Assembly: GCA_028694105.1 (NCBI GenBank)
Contig: JAQUUC010000004.1
Span: 51,090 to 115,089 of the forward strand
DNA from: Hespellia sp.
Lineage (GTDB): Bacteria; Bacillota; Clostridia; Lachnospirales; Lachnospiraceae
Reading direction: 5' to 3'
Length of the DNA stretch: 64,000 bases
The translations under genes and the position numbers were made by a program. Below are positions 8,245-16,859 of this stretch, piece after piece; position 1 is the first letter of the stretch; each line of letters begins with the position of its first letter. The notes beneath the pieces are model-generated. The model made no database searches. It was not told the origin of the DNA and saw nothing but the letters and a program-made list of their open reading frames with translations.

Positions 8245-9981
8245 ATGATTGAGAAAAAGACGGACTTAAAGAAACTGATTGACGTGGCAGCAGGACGGAT
8301 TCCTGCAGACACTGTCATTAAAAACTGCAAAGTAGTGGATGTATACCGGGGAGAGATTATGGAAGGCGATATTGCCTTGTGCGATGGTGTGATTGCGGGA
8401 GTAGGAACATACGAGGGGAATAAAGTTGTCGATGCCATGGGGCAGTATGCAGCACCGGGATTTATTGACAGCCATATTCACATTGAATCTGCATTCCTAA
8501 GCCCGGAAGAGATTGGACGGCTGCTCGTACCGCATGGCGGAACTACCATTATTGCTGATCCGCATGAAATTGTAAATGTATGCGGTGTCCCGGGTCTGAA
8601 TTATATGCTGGAAGCATCGAAGGGAACCGCTCTGGATATCAAATATATGCTTCCGTCCTGCGTTCCGGCAACGCCGTTTGAACATTCCGGAGCAGTAATT
8701 GATGCGGCAGCAATGGAAGAGCCGATGTTAAAGGATCAGATTCTTGGGCTCGGAGAATATATGAACTTTCCGGGATTGATTGGAGGCGCTGACAGCGATC
8801 TCGACAAAATTATGGTTGCCAAAAAAGCAGGCAAGCTGATTGACGGACACAGCCCGGGAATTGCCGGAAATGATTTGAATGCATATGCGGCTTCTCTGGT
8901 GCATACAGACCATGAGTGTTCTACCGTAGAAGAGATGAACGAACGAATTTCCTGCGGACTCTACGTGCTGCTCAGACAGGGCTCTGCGTGTCACAACTTA
9001 CGCCCACTGTTAAAGGGGCTGACTCCGATGAACAGCAGACGCTGTCTGTTATGTTCTGATGACCGTCAGCCAAAGACGATGCTGGAACTGGGGCATTTGG
9101 ATAATCATTTAAAAATCTGTGTGGAAGAAGGCGTTGATCCGATCACAGCGATTCGTATGGCAAGCTTAAATGCAGCAGAATGTTTCCGTCTGTATGACCG
9201 GGGCGCAATCGCACCGGGACTTCGCGGTGATATTGTACTGCTTGAGGATCTGGAGGAATTTAAGGTTTCAAAAGTATGGATTGAAGGGCAGATGGCAGCC
9301 TGCGATGGAACGTATCTTCTTCCCGTGGAGACGTACGACATTTCCACTGTGCTTGGAAGTTTTCATGTCAAAGATTTTTCGATTGAAAAATTAAAATTAC
9401 ATCTGACATCCGGCCATGTGAAGGTGATAGATATCATGCCGGGCGGCGTCGTGACAGGAAAAGGCACCGCGGATATTGAAGTGGGAACAGATGGAGATTT
9501 CGTATATCATCCGGATGAGGATATTGTCAAAATAGCAGTCGTAGAGCGTCATCATGATACGGGAAATGTAGCGGTTGCCCTGATAAGAGGATATGGAATC
9601 AAAGAGGGAGCCATTGCGGTGTCTGTGGCACATGATTCCCATAACATAATCGTAGCGGGCACCACAGAGGAAGATATGGCATTTGCTGTGGAAGAGCTGG
9701 TGAAACAGAACGGTGGGGTGATTCTCGTTAAGAATGGTGAGATACTGGAATCCATGCCGCTGCCAATCGGCGGTCTGATGAGCGACCGGGATGGTGTATG
9801 GGTAGACCGCAGGTTAACTGCGATACATGATACCGCGTATGAGCAGCTGGGAATCAGCGAAAATGTCGAGCCTGTTATGACATTGTGCTTCATGGCACTG
9901 CCAGTCATTCCGGAACTGAAACTCACGGATATGGGACTGTTTGATGTTACGAAATTTGAGTTTACAACAATGGAAGCGTAA
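8245..9981 (+). CDS. ade: Adenine deaminase
   Basis: A 578-residue adenine deaminase of the amidohydrolase superfamily, converting adenine to hypoxanthine and ammonia. The metal-binding DSHIHIESAFLSPEE is near residue 77, and EIVNVCGVPG, DGHSPGI, LCSDDRQP and VERHHDTGN follow in the family order; length matches the family (about 570-590). The start is ATG 8245 after GGAAAGGGTAAG, 22 bp after the sensor kinase stop, so the two genes are probably co-transcribed. The long upstream extension in the same frame overlaps the kinase gene and is not coding. Deamination would channel adenine into hypoxanthine/IMP salvage or purine catabolism. Confidence 0.95.
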   Translation: MIEKKTDLKKLIDVAAGRIPADTVIKNCKVVDVYRGEIMEGDIALCDGVIAGVGTYEGNKVVDAMGQYAAPGFIDSHIHIESAFLSPEEIGRLLVPHGGTTIIADPHEIVNVCGVPGLNYMLEASKGTALDIKYMLPSCVPATPFEHSGAVIDAAAMEEPMLKDQILGLGEYMNFPGLIGGADSDLDKIMVAKKAGKLIDGHSPGIAGNDLNAYAASLVHTDHECSTVEEMNERISCGLYVLLRQGSACHNLRPLLKGLTPMNSRRCLLCSDDRQPKTMLELGHLDNHLKICVEEGVDPITAIRMASLNAAECFRLYDRGAIAPGLRGDIVLLEDLEEFKVSKVWIEGQMAACDGTYLLPVETYDISTVLGSFHVKDFSIEKLKLHLTSGHVKVIDIMPGGVVTGKGTADIEVGTDGDFVYHPDEDIVKIAVVERHHDTGNVAVALIRGYGIKEGAIAVSVAHDSHNIIVAGTTEEDMAFAVEELVKQNGGVILVKNGEILESMPLPIGGLMSDRDGVWVDRRLTAIHDTAYEQLGISENVEPVMTLCFMALPVIPELKLTDMGLFDVTKFEFTTMEA

Positions 9982-10098
9982 ATATTCAGTGGATGTTTAC
10001 ATGTCTGTATAAATGATAAGTCCTACTTATTGGACACCTGCTATGCGAAAATAGAGCCATAAGGAACTAGAAGCATACGCGAAAGGCAGGGGAAAGAT

Positions 10099-10200
10099 AT
10101 GAAAGGATACGTTGTTGGAAATGGTTATATGGGATATGTAAATGGAAGTTATATGTTATTTGCATGTGAGGAAGATTATCATGAATATTTAAATGACTAA
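10099..10200 (+). CDS. Small 33-residue Tyr/Gly-rich protein
   Basis: A short frame beginning MKGYVVGNGYMGYVNG and ending EDYHEYLND, starting at ATG 10099 behind AGGCAGGGGAAAG, a strong ribosome site at normal distance. Composition is unusual: seven Tyr and five Gly in 33 residues, with a repeated G-Y-M-G-Y-V / G-S-Y-M pattern followed by an acidic tail. There is no membrane segment or signal peptide. It sits alone between adenine deaminase and the lipid kinase and would be missed by length cut-offs. I do not recognise a family with certainty. The coding call rests on the ribosome site, the clean start-to-stop frame and the patterned sequence. Confidence 0.6.
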   Translation: MKGYVVGNGYMGYVNGSYMLFACEEDYHEYLND

Positions 10201-10233
10201 TCAAAAGCTGGAAAGGAACGGGATAAAGGAAGC

Positions 10234-10608
10234 ATGAAAAAGGATCCGATTAACAAAAGTTTCGGCTATGCAATAGAAGGTATTTTCACCTGCATTGCCA
10301 AGGAGCGAAACATGAAAATCCACTGTGTGATGACGATTCTGGTCGTGGCGGCCGGGACGTTTTTTCACATTTCCGCAATGGAGTGGTGCATCTGTCTGAT
10401 TTTGTTCGGGCTGGTGATGGCGCTTGAGATGGTGAATACGGCAGTGGAAGCGGCTGTTGATTTAGTGACGCAGGAGAAAAAGCCGCTGGCAAAGATTGCC
10501 AAAGATACGGCGGCCGGAGCGGTACTGATTGCAGCGATGATTGCAGCAATTGTGGGATGCGTGATATTTATTCCGAAAGGAATTACATTTTTGCTGAAAT
10601 GCCTTTAA
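10234..10608 (+). CDS. dgkA: Diacylglycerol/undecaprenol kinase (DgkA family)
   Basis: A 124-residue integral membrane kinase of the DgkA family. In Firmicutes these phosphorylate undecaprenol (and sometimes diacylglycerol) to feed the lipid carrier pool for wall synthesis. The family signature is ALEMVNTAVEAAVDLV near residue 66, with the catalytic Glu, followed by AKDTAAGAVLIAA; three membrane helices are visible. The N-terminal GIFTCIAKERNMKIH is the usual cytoplasmic amphipathic start. Length matches the family. It follows the small protein by 33 bp and may share its transcript. Confidence 0.93.
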   Translation: MKKDPINKSFGYAIEGIFTCIAKERNMKIHCVMTILVVAAGTFFHISAMEWCICLILFGLVMALEMVNTAVEAAVDLVTQEKKPLAKIAKDTAAGAVLIAAMIAAIVGCVIFIPKGITFLLKCL

Positions 10609-10718
10609 TATTTGTTGAAAAGGGCGTATAACTTAAAGTAGAGGAACATGATAATCTGCCGGAATTTTTCGTTACATTTATTTCGTGCAAAATCAGGCTG
10701 CAGAGAGGAGAATGACAC

Positions 10719-11060
10719 ATGGAAAAATTAGGAGAAGGATTAAAGAAAATTATTTTGGCGGGAATCGGAGCTGCTGCGACAACTGCAGAGAAATCCAAGG
10801 ACATTCTGGATGACATGGTGAAAAAGGGCGAGCTGACAGTTGAGCAGGGAAAGGTGCTGAATCAGGAACTAAGACACAATATCAAAAAGACTGTAAAAGA
10901 AAATGTAAACGTTTCTGTAAAAGCATCGACACCGGAAGAACTGGAGGAGCTGTTAAGTAACATGACACCGGAACAGATTGAGCAGTTAAAGGAAAAACTT
11001 CAGAAGGTAGAAGAGAACAGAGCAGAAGAGAACAGAGCAGAAGAGGATGTAGATGAATAG
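10719..11060 (+). CDS. Phasin-like / coiled-coil helical protein
   Basis: A 113-residue, mostly helical, charged protein. It begins with a short amphipathic-hydrophobic stretch (LKKIILAGIGAAATTAEKSK) like proteins annotated as polyhydroxyalkanoate-regulating phasins, followed by a coiled-coil-prone region and a Glu/Arg tail built from a 15-bp tandem duplication (ENRAE twice, about 11010-11042). No PHA synthase is visible here, so a granule function is doubtful; membrane or lipid-surface binding is more likely. It overlaps the UbiB-like kinase start by 8 bp, so the two are translationally coupled and probably work together. Confidence 0.7.
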   Translation: MEKLGEGLKKIILAGIGAAATTAEKSKDILDDMVKKGELTVEQGKVLNQELRHNIKKTVKENVNVSVKASTPEELEELLSNMTPEQIEQLKEKLQKVEENRAEENRAEEDVDE

Positions 11061-12663
11061 CAGGGAAACCGGCATACCTGAAGCAGTACCAAAAACAAAG
11101 GGATATGGCTCGCGACTCAGAGAGATGACAGCTGTGCTCAGAAAACATGAAATCACACAAGGTCTGACCCCGGAAAAACTCCGATTGATTTTGGAGGAAC
11201 TGGGTCCGACCTATATTAAGATTGGGCAGATTATGTCGCTTCATTCCGATATTCTGCCTAAGAAATATTGTGATGAGCTCATGCGTCTGCGCTCCGAAGT
11301 GGCACCGATGGATTTTGAGCAGGTGCAGGCTGTACTGGATCATTCTTATGGTTTTTCGTGGCGGGAGATTTTCAGGGAAATCGAGGAGACTCCGCTGGGT
11401 TCGGCTTCTATCGCGCAGGTTCACAAAGCCGTTTTAAAGTCTGGAGAACCGGTTGTTGTGAAGGTTCAGAGAAAAGGAATCCATGCGCTCATGGCGCGGG
11501 ATATCGGGCTTTTGCATAAGGCGGTCAGGCTGGTTCCGCCAATCAGTCTAAAGGATATGGTGGACTTTGATATGGTTCTGGATGAGCTCTGGCAGGTGAC
11601 GCAGGAGGAGATGGATTTCCTGAAAGAAGCTGCCAATATGGAAGAGTTTGCAAAGAATAACCGAGATGTCGCATTTGTGGAGACGCCGGTACTCTACCGG
11701 GAATTCACCACGGATCATGTACTGGTAATGGAATATATTGATGGATTTTCTGTAGATGACAAAGAGCTTCTTGCAGACAATGGATATGAGCTCGATGAAA
11801 TCGGGAGCAAGCTGGCAGACAATTATATCCGGCAGGTCATGGAAGACGGATTTTTCCATGCGGATCCCCATCCGGGAAATGTACGTATCCGTGATGGCAA
11901 AATTGTCTGGATTGACATGGGAATGATGGGCCGGCTTTCTGAGCGTGACCGGGGACTGATCAGCGATGCAATCCGTGGAGTCGCAGAAAATGATGTCGGT
12001 ATGATTCAGGACGCTGTGCTTTCGCTCGGAGAATTCCGCGGAACACCGGATCAGAGCAGGCTGTATGAAGGGATTGATAATCTGATGCTGCAATACGCTC
12101 ATTTGGAGATGGGCGAGATTGACATTGCAGAAGTGATGCAGGATCTGATGGAGGTTATGAAGGAGAACCAGATTTCCATGCCGCACGGACTTACAATGCT
12201 GGCAAGAGGGCTGACGCACATGGAAGGTGTACTTGCGGATATCAGCCCGGAAATTAACATGGTGGAGATTGCGGCGGCACGGATGAAGGAAAGCATGCTG
12301 CAGAATTTCGACTGGAAAAAAGAATTAAAAAATAACGGAAAGATATTGTATCACTCGGCACACAAGGCGATAGAACTTCCGGGGCTGATCTCGGAATTCT
12401 TACAGGGATATCGAAAAGGGCAGACACGTCTGAATCTGGATGTTCATGTGACGAAGGATTTATCAGAGCTGCTTCGAAGACTTGTCCGGAATATTGTGAT
12501 GGGACTTTGGGTGATGGCACTTCTGATCAGCTCGAGTATCATCTGCACGACGGACATGTCACCGAAGATATGGGGGATCCCTGCAATAGGTGCATTTGGG
12601 TATTTATTTGCATTTGTGATTGTACTTTATGTGTTCCTAAAGCATTTCTTTTCGCGAAAATAA
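11053..12663 (+). CDS. AarF/UbiB (ABC1) atypical kinase-like protein
   Basis: A 536-residue UbiB/ABC1 family protein. Family marks are the K-x-G-Q motif in YIKIGQIMS (about residue 55), the Ala-rich loop GSASIAQVHKA (about 115), VVKVQRKG, FHADPHPGN (catalytic loop, about 272) and IDMGMMG (metal-binding DxG variant). Two C-terminal membrane helices (about 487-505 and 511-530) anchor it. UbiB/COQ8 proteins support isoprenoid-quinone biosynthesis and lipid handling, but anaerobic gut clostridia usually lack ubiquinone, so the role is open. It is coupled to the phasin-like protein by overlapping codons. Confidence 0.88.
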   Translation: MNSRETGIPEAVPKTKGYGSRLREMTAVLRKHEITQGLTPEKLRLILEELGPTYIKIGQIMSLHSDILPKKYCDELMRLRSEVAPMDFEQVQAVLDHSYGFSWREIFREIEETPLGSASIAQVHKAVLKSGEPVVVKVQRKGIHALMARDIGLLHKAVRLVPPISLKDMVDFDMVLDELWQVTQEEMDFLKEAANMEEFAKNNRDVAFVETPVLYREFTTDHVLVMEYIDGFSVDDKELLADNGYELDEIGSKLADNYIRQVMEDGFFHADPHPGNVRIRDGKIVWIDMGMMGRLSERDRGLISDAIRGVAENDVGMIQDAVLSLGEFRGTPDQSRLYEGIDNLMLQYAHLEMGEIDIAEVMQDLMEVMKENQISMPHGLTMLARGLTHMEGVLADISPEINMVEIAAARMKESMLQNFDWKKELKNNGKILYHSAHKAIELPGLISEFLQGYRKGQTRLNLDVHVTKDLSELLRRLVRNIVMGLWVMALLISSSIICTTDMSPKIWGIPAIGAFGYLFAFVIVLYVFLKHFFSRK

Positions 12664-12710
12664 GGACAAAATATACCTGAAAACCAAGCTTTACGAAAGG
12701 AGGAAACAAG

Positions 12711-14783
12711 ATGAACGAGAGACTGGAACCACTTTTTACCCCATGGAAAATCGGAAGCTGCGAGATAAAGAACCGTATCGTGCTGACTTCAATGGGCGGA
12801 ACAAATCTTCTGGGATGGATGGAGAAAAATCATTTTGACAAAGAGGGGGCAAAGTTCATTCTGCAGGTGGCCAAGAATCACGCGGGACTTGTGCTGCCGG
12901 GCTGTCAGCCGGTTTACAATCCGATGTTCGGACAGTGGCTTTATAAGAATGATAAGATGTATCAGGAGCTTGCAGAATGGATGCCAAAGTTTCACCGAAC
13001 CGGGGCAAAACTGTTCATACAGCTCACTGCCGGGTTTGGACGTTCCTTCACCATTAGTGAGATGATGGAGACCTTGTATACCAACCGATTTCTGCGAGTC
13101 GTTTCAAAGCCGTTTATGGATCTGGATAAGATCACTGCGACTGCAAGCCCTTCACCGAACCGCTGGTCGGATAAGGTGCCGTCGAGAGAAATGACGGTCG
13201 AGGAGATTCGGGAGTTTGTGGATGCATTTGTGAAAACGGCAAGAAAACTGAAGGATGCAGGTGTTGACGGTGTGGAAATTCATGCGGTTCATGAGGGTTA
13301 CCTGCTGGATCAGTTCACATTGAAATACGTCAACCACAGAACAGATGAATACGGTGGGTCGTTTGAGAACCGTTACCGGTTTGCTGTGGATATTGTGAAG
13401 GAAATTAAAAAAGAATGTGGAAAAGATTTCCCGGTTTCACTCCGCTACAGTGTGCAGTCGAAGACGAAAGGCTTTCGCGAAGGTGCACTTCCGGGCGAGA
13501 CATATGTGGAAGTGGGGCGCGATTTGGAAGAATCGGAACGCGCTGTAAAATATCTGCAGGATGCAGGCTATGATATGCTTAACTGTGATAACGGAACCTA
13601 TGATGCATGGTATTGGGCACATCCGCCAGTGTATATGCCGGATAACTGCAACTTAAAAGATGTGGAGCATATCAAGAACTTCGTGGATATCCCCGTTGTA
13701 TGTGCGGGCAAACTGGATCCGTATGCAGCGGCAGAATCGATTGCGGCAGGCAGAATGGATGGCGCGGGATTTGCCCGTCCGTTCCTTGCGGATCGGGAAT
13801 GGGTGACGAAGCTGATGAATGACCGTGCAGAGGAGATACGTCCTTGTATTTTATGTCACAACGGATGTTTTAATATGTGTCACTACAAAGGGGTCCCAAA
13901 TGATCAGGATCTGTCGGACAGTCTTCATCTGGCGCGCTGCGCAGTGAATGCCGAGACGCTTCAGACGAATAAGCATTACATAAAAAAGACTTCATCTCCG
14001 AAAAAGGTTGTGATTATCGGCGGCGGAATCGGCGGGATGGAAGCGGCAAGAGTATTGAAGCTGCGAGGACACAGCCCGGTGATTTATGAGAAGAGCGGCG
14101 AGCTTGGCGGCACATTTATTGCGGCAAGTGCAGAGTCCTACAAAGAAAAGCTGCGCGATCTTTTAAACTGGTACCGCAGGCAGATGAAAGAGATGAATAT
14201 TGAGATACATTTGAATTCCGAGGTGGAGGATTTATCGGCATTTGAAAATCAGGAACTGATCATCGCGACAGGAGCAAAAGCAAGACTGCTTAAGAAGGTA
14301 AACGGATATGAAAAGATGGTGGAAGCCAGCGATTTCCTGCGAAAGGAGATGGAGGGAGCCATGGATGCAGTCGGTGAGACGGTTGCCGTAATCGGCGGAG
14401 GCCTGACCGGAAGTGAGATTGCATATGAGCTTGCGCTAAAAGGGAAAAAACCAATCATCATCGAGATGAAGGACGATCTGATTTCACAAAAGGGTGTCTG
14501 TCTCGCAAACAGCTCTTATTTAAGAGAATGGTTTGTATTACATGATGTTCCGGTTTATCTGGAGACAGTATTAAAAGAAGTAAAAGACGGATCGATTATT
14601 TGCACGACGAAGGATAACAAAGATATCGAGATTGCATGTGATCTGGCCATCAGCTCTGCGGGGTATATTCCAGCACCGCTGCAGGCAGAGACAAAGCATG
14701 TACATCTGGTTGGGGACTGTAAGCAGGTCGGGAACTTACGCACGGTAATCTGGCGCGCATATGAGGTTGCAATGGCGATATAG
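12711..14783 (+). CDS. Old Yellow Enzyme-type NADH:flavin reductase with Fe-S and FAD/NAD domains
   Basis: A 690-residue enzyme with the layout of 2,4-dienoyl-CoA reductase, enoate reductases and the BaiCD/BaiH bile-acid enzymes. It has an N-terminal FMN barrel (about 1-375) with the catalytic-loop motif EIHAVHEGYLLDQF and the NHRTDEYGGSFENRYRF signature, a [4Fe-4S] cluster at CILCHNGCFNMCH plus a later Cys (about 382-415), then an FAD/NAD(P) domain with VVIIGGGIGGMEAAR and VAVIGGGLTGSEIAYEL. It would reduce an activated C=C bond. The aconitase X pair follows 14 bp downstream, suggesting one pathway. A strong ribosome site (AAAGGAGG) precedes ATG 12711. The substrate is unknown. Confidence 0.9.
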   Translation: MNERLEPLFTPWKIGSCEIKNRIVLTSMGGTNLLGWMEKNHFDKEGAKFILQVAKNHAGLVLPGCQPVYNPMFGQWLYKNDKMYQELAEWMPKFHRTGAKLFIQLTAGFGRSFTISEMMETLYTNRFLRVVSKPFMDLDKITATASPSPNRWSDKVPSREMTVEEIREFVDAFVKTARKLKDAGVDGVEIHAVHEGYLLDQFTLKYVNHRTDEYGGSFENRYRFAVDIVKEIKKECGKDFPVSLRYSVQSKTKGFREGALPGETYVEVGRDLEESERAVKYLQDAGYDMLNCDNGTYDAWYWAHPPVYMPDNCNLKDVEHIKNFVDIPVVCAGKLDPYAAAESIAAGRMDGAGFARPFLADREWVTKLMNDRAEEIRPCILCHNGCFNMCHYKGVPNDQDLSDSLHLARCAVNAETLQTNKHYIKKTSSPKKVVIIGGGIGGMEAARVLKLRGHSPVIYEKSGELGGTFIAASAESYKEKLRDLLNWYRRQMKEMNIEIHLNSEVEDLSAFENQELIIATGAKARLLKKVNGYEKMVEASDFLRKEMEGAMDAVGETVAVIGGGLTGSEIAYELALKGKKPIIIEMKDDLISQKGVCLANSSYLREWFVLHDVPVYLETVLKEVKDGSIICTTKDNKDIEIACDLAISSAGYIPAPLQAETKHVHLVGDCKQVGNLRTVIWRAYEVAMAI

Positions 14784-14797
14784 CAGGAGGCGATGTT

Positions 14798-16084
14798 ATG
14801 AACAGTTCTATGAGTTTGTCAAAGGAGCAGAACGCGATTCTGGCAGGTGAAAAAGGAGAGACGCTGGCGAAGGTCATGGAAACCATGGTTCGCTACGGAG
14901 AACTATTTGGGGCAACTTCGATGGTTGAGATTACGAGCGAATATAATCATCTGGTTACATCGTTTGGTCTAAAGGCGCTTGGCGCCGTGTACGACCTTTT
15001 GAATCAGCTGATTGAGACGGGTGCTGTCTCGAAGCAGAAGTTTTCTGTGGACCCGCGGCCGCTGGATAAAAATGTGCCGAGTGGGTTTATTCAGAATATT
15101 GTGTTTCAGAAGTTTATGTATACCAAGCAGGATGAGTACGAAGCACAGTTAAAAAAGCTGGGACTGTTAAATGAGGATGCATTTACCTGCACCTGTTATA
15201 TGAAGGAAGTGGGAAATGTACCAAAGCAGGGTGAGGTTCTGTCCTGGTCGGAATCTTCGGCGGTAGTCTATGCCAATTCTGTTCTCGGTGCACGCTGTAA
15301 CCGGAATTCCGGGATCATTGATCTGATGGGATCGGTTGTCGGATATGTACCGTATTTTGGCTTACTGACCGATGAAGGGCGCAGAGCAAAATGGAAGGTT
15401 GAGATTCGAACGAGTAAGAAGCCTGAGGCACAGCTGCTCGGCTCGGCAATTGGAATGAAGGTCATGGAAGATGTTCCGTATATTGTCGGTCTGGACAAAT
15501 GGCTGGGAACACTGGATGAGGATGCCAGGACCTACCTGAAGGATTTTGGGGCAGCGACGGCATCAAACGGGGCGGTCGGACTCTATCATGTGGAAGGTAT
15601 CACGCCGGAGGCGGTCGAGTATGGCAAAGCATTACTTGAGAAGGATGCCAGGACCTATGTGATTGATGATGCAGAACTACAGCGTATCTATGATAATTAT
15701 CCGATTATATGGAAGGACAAAGCCGCAAAGCCGAAATTGTGTTTTATGGGCTGTCCGCATATGAGTTTAAAGCAGCTGACTGACTGGACGGAAAAGGTGA
15801 CAGCCGGATTGAAAAAATCCCATCAGAGCAAGGTGGTCATTCCGACGGTATTTACGGCATCACCAGGGGTTATCAAAGAATTTGAAAAAACAGAATATGC
15901 AGAGAAATTAAAACAGACAGGTATCGTTTTGTCATATATCTGTCCGCTGATGTACATGAATAATCCGCTGAGCACAAGTATGCCGGTCATTACCTCCAGC
16001 AACAAGCTGCGCACCTATACGAGTGCCCGTTATTACACGGATGCGGAGATTTTAGAGCATATAACGGATGGGAGGAAGAGATGA
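14798..16084 (+). CDS. Aconitase X catalytic subunit (DUF521)
   Basis: A 428-residue aconitase X large domain. Recognisable stretches are SLSKEQNAILAGEKG at the start, the cysteine-containing CTCYMKEVGNVP, SWSESSAVVYANSVLGARCN (the conserved S-E-S-S-A-V-x-Y-A-N signature) and CFMGCPHMSLKQL. Known aconitase X enzymes are dehydratases: cis-3-hydroxy-L-proline dehydratase in bacteria and phosphomevalonate dehydratase in archaea. Its stop overlaps the start of the small swivel-domain gene (16081), the normal split arrangement. Pairing with the upstream flavin reductase suggests dehydration and reduction in one route. Which hydroxy acid it uses cannot be read from the sequence. Confidence 0.88.
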   Translation: MNSSMSLSKEQNAILAGEKGETLAKVMETMVRYGELFGATSMVEITSEYNHLVTSFGLKALGAVYDLLNQLIETGAVSKQKFSVDPRPLDKNVPSGFIQNIVFQKFMYTKQDEYEAQLKKLGLLNEDAFTCTCYMKEVGNVPKQGEVLSWSESSAVVYANSVLGARCNRNSGIIDLMGSVVGYVPYFGLLTDEGRRAKWKVEIRTSKKPEAQLLGSAIGMKVMEDVPYIVGLDKWLGTLDEDARTYLKDFGAATASNGAVGLYHVEGITPEAVEYGKALLEKDARTYVIDDAELQRIYDNYPIIWKDKAAKPKLCFMGCPHMSLKQLTDWTEKVTAGLKKSHQSKVVIPTVFTASPGVIKEFEKTEYAEKLKQTGIVLSYICPLMYMNNPLSTSMPVITSSNKLRTYTSARYYTDAEILEHITDGRKR

Positions 16085-16527
16085 TGAAGACATTCAAAGG
16101 ACGAGTGGTAGCAGCCGGAAATGTGACGGCAAAAGCACTGGTATCCCACGGTGGTTTAAATACACTGGCTTCTTTTCAGAAGGCGGTTCAGTTCGGCGAT
16201 AAGAAAGCGACCTGTGGAGATCAGGGAAATACAGATCTATATGGAAAACAGATGGCGGGAAAAGCACTCTGCCTGCCACGGACAATTGGCTCGACAACGG
16301 GTGGTCTGGTGCTGTACTGTACGGCATCAATCGGACGGCAGCCTGCCTGCATGCTTTTTTCAGAACCGATTGATTCACTTGCAGCCGCCGGAGCGGTACT
16401 GATTGATGTCTGGCTGAAGGATACGTCAATGCCGGTCGTGGATTCGCTGGGTGATGAATTTCTGAACTATGTAAAGGACGATATGGACATTACCGTAAAG
16501 GAAGATGGCAGTATCGAGATCCGGTGA
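16081..16527 (+). CDS. Aconitase X swivel-domain subunit (DUF126)
   Basis: A 148-residue small subunit equivalent to the swivel domain of aconitase. Typical are FKGRVVAAGNVTAKALVS at the start, the glycine/serine loop PRTIGSTTGGLVLY, and LAAAGAVLIDVW in the middle. It starts within the last codons of the large subunit (4-bp overlap, ATGATGA), so the two are made together and form one heteromeric dehydratase. The transcript probably ends near here, because a new promoter for the mgtE leader follows at 16556. Confidence 0.88.
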   Translation: MMKTFKGRVVAAGNVTAKALVSHGGLNTLASFQKAVQFGDKKATCGDQGNTDLYGKQMAGKALCLPRTIGSTTGGLVLYCTASIGRQPACMLFSEPIDSLAAAGAVLIDVWLKDTSMPVVDSLGDEFLNYVKDDMDITVKEDGSIEIR

Positions 16528-16555
16528 AATAAAAACGGAATTGAAAGATATTTTC

Positions 16556-16584
16556 TTGACTTTCGTTTTTACAGGGTGTACCAT
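16556..16584 (+). promoter_or_regulatory. Promoter of the mgtE leader
   Basis: TTGACT (16556-16561), 17-base spacer, TACCAT (16579-16584). Transcription would start near 16591, giving a leader of about 320 nt before mgtE. Confidence 0.7.
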
Positions 16585-16660
16585 AACAAGGTCAATAAAC
16601 AACATTAGAATTCACTAATTAAAAAAATGAAAATACATAATATAAGGTGAGGTGACAAGA

Positions 16661-16777
16661 GTGGACAGTTGTAGTGACGCGTATCGAAGTTGGAGCGATG
16701 GGAAAAGATCAGAATATTGGAATAACCAGAGCCCTGACGGTGATTCTTGCACGGCAAGTCTGCTTTTTGTCTTTTAA
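16661..16777 (+). other. Possible leader peptide upstream of mgtE
   Basis: A 38-codon frame from GTG 16661 to TAA 16775-16777, with the Shine-Dalgarno-like GGTGAGGTGA (16646-16655) 5 bp before it. The predicted peptide starts VDSCSDAYRSWSDGKRSEYW (initiator as Met) and is rich in Asp/Ser with one Pro. The frame crosses the antiterminator segment, so ribosome progress could set which hairpin forms. The evidence is only the ribosome site and position; it may not be translated. Confidence 0.3.
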
Positions 16778-16834
16778 TGCAAGTGACACGGACAGAGGCT
16801 GGATTTCTGGTGTGCACAATATATGAGTATCTGA

Positions 16835-16859
16835 ATCGCTCCGCAAGGGGCGATTTTTT
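16835..16859 (+). terminator. Attenuator terminator before mgtE
   Basis: ATCGCTCC (16835-16842), GCAA tetraloop, GGGGCGAT (16847-16854; one G-U pair), followed by a run of T. It sits 52 bp before mgtE, so it must be bypassed for expression. Confidence 0.8.

Noticed and set aside
9982..10098. Possible riboswitch or structured RNA before the small protein
   Set aside because: I saw no convincing stem set or known aptamer motif in this 117-bp stretch.
14798..16527. TCA-cycle aconitase partnering icd/gltA
   Set aside because: The proteins are aconitase X (DUF521 plus DUF126), a dehydratase family with other substrates, and lie 30 kb from icd.
16590..16830. M-box magnesium riboswitch
   Set aside because: Location fits, but beyond GGTGAGG the conserved M-box blocks were not found by eye, so only a generic attenuator/leader is claimed.
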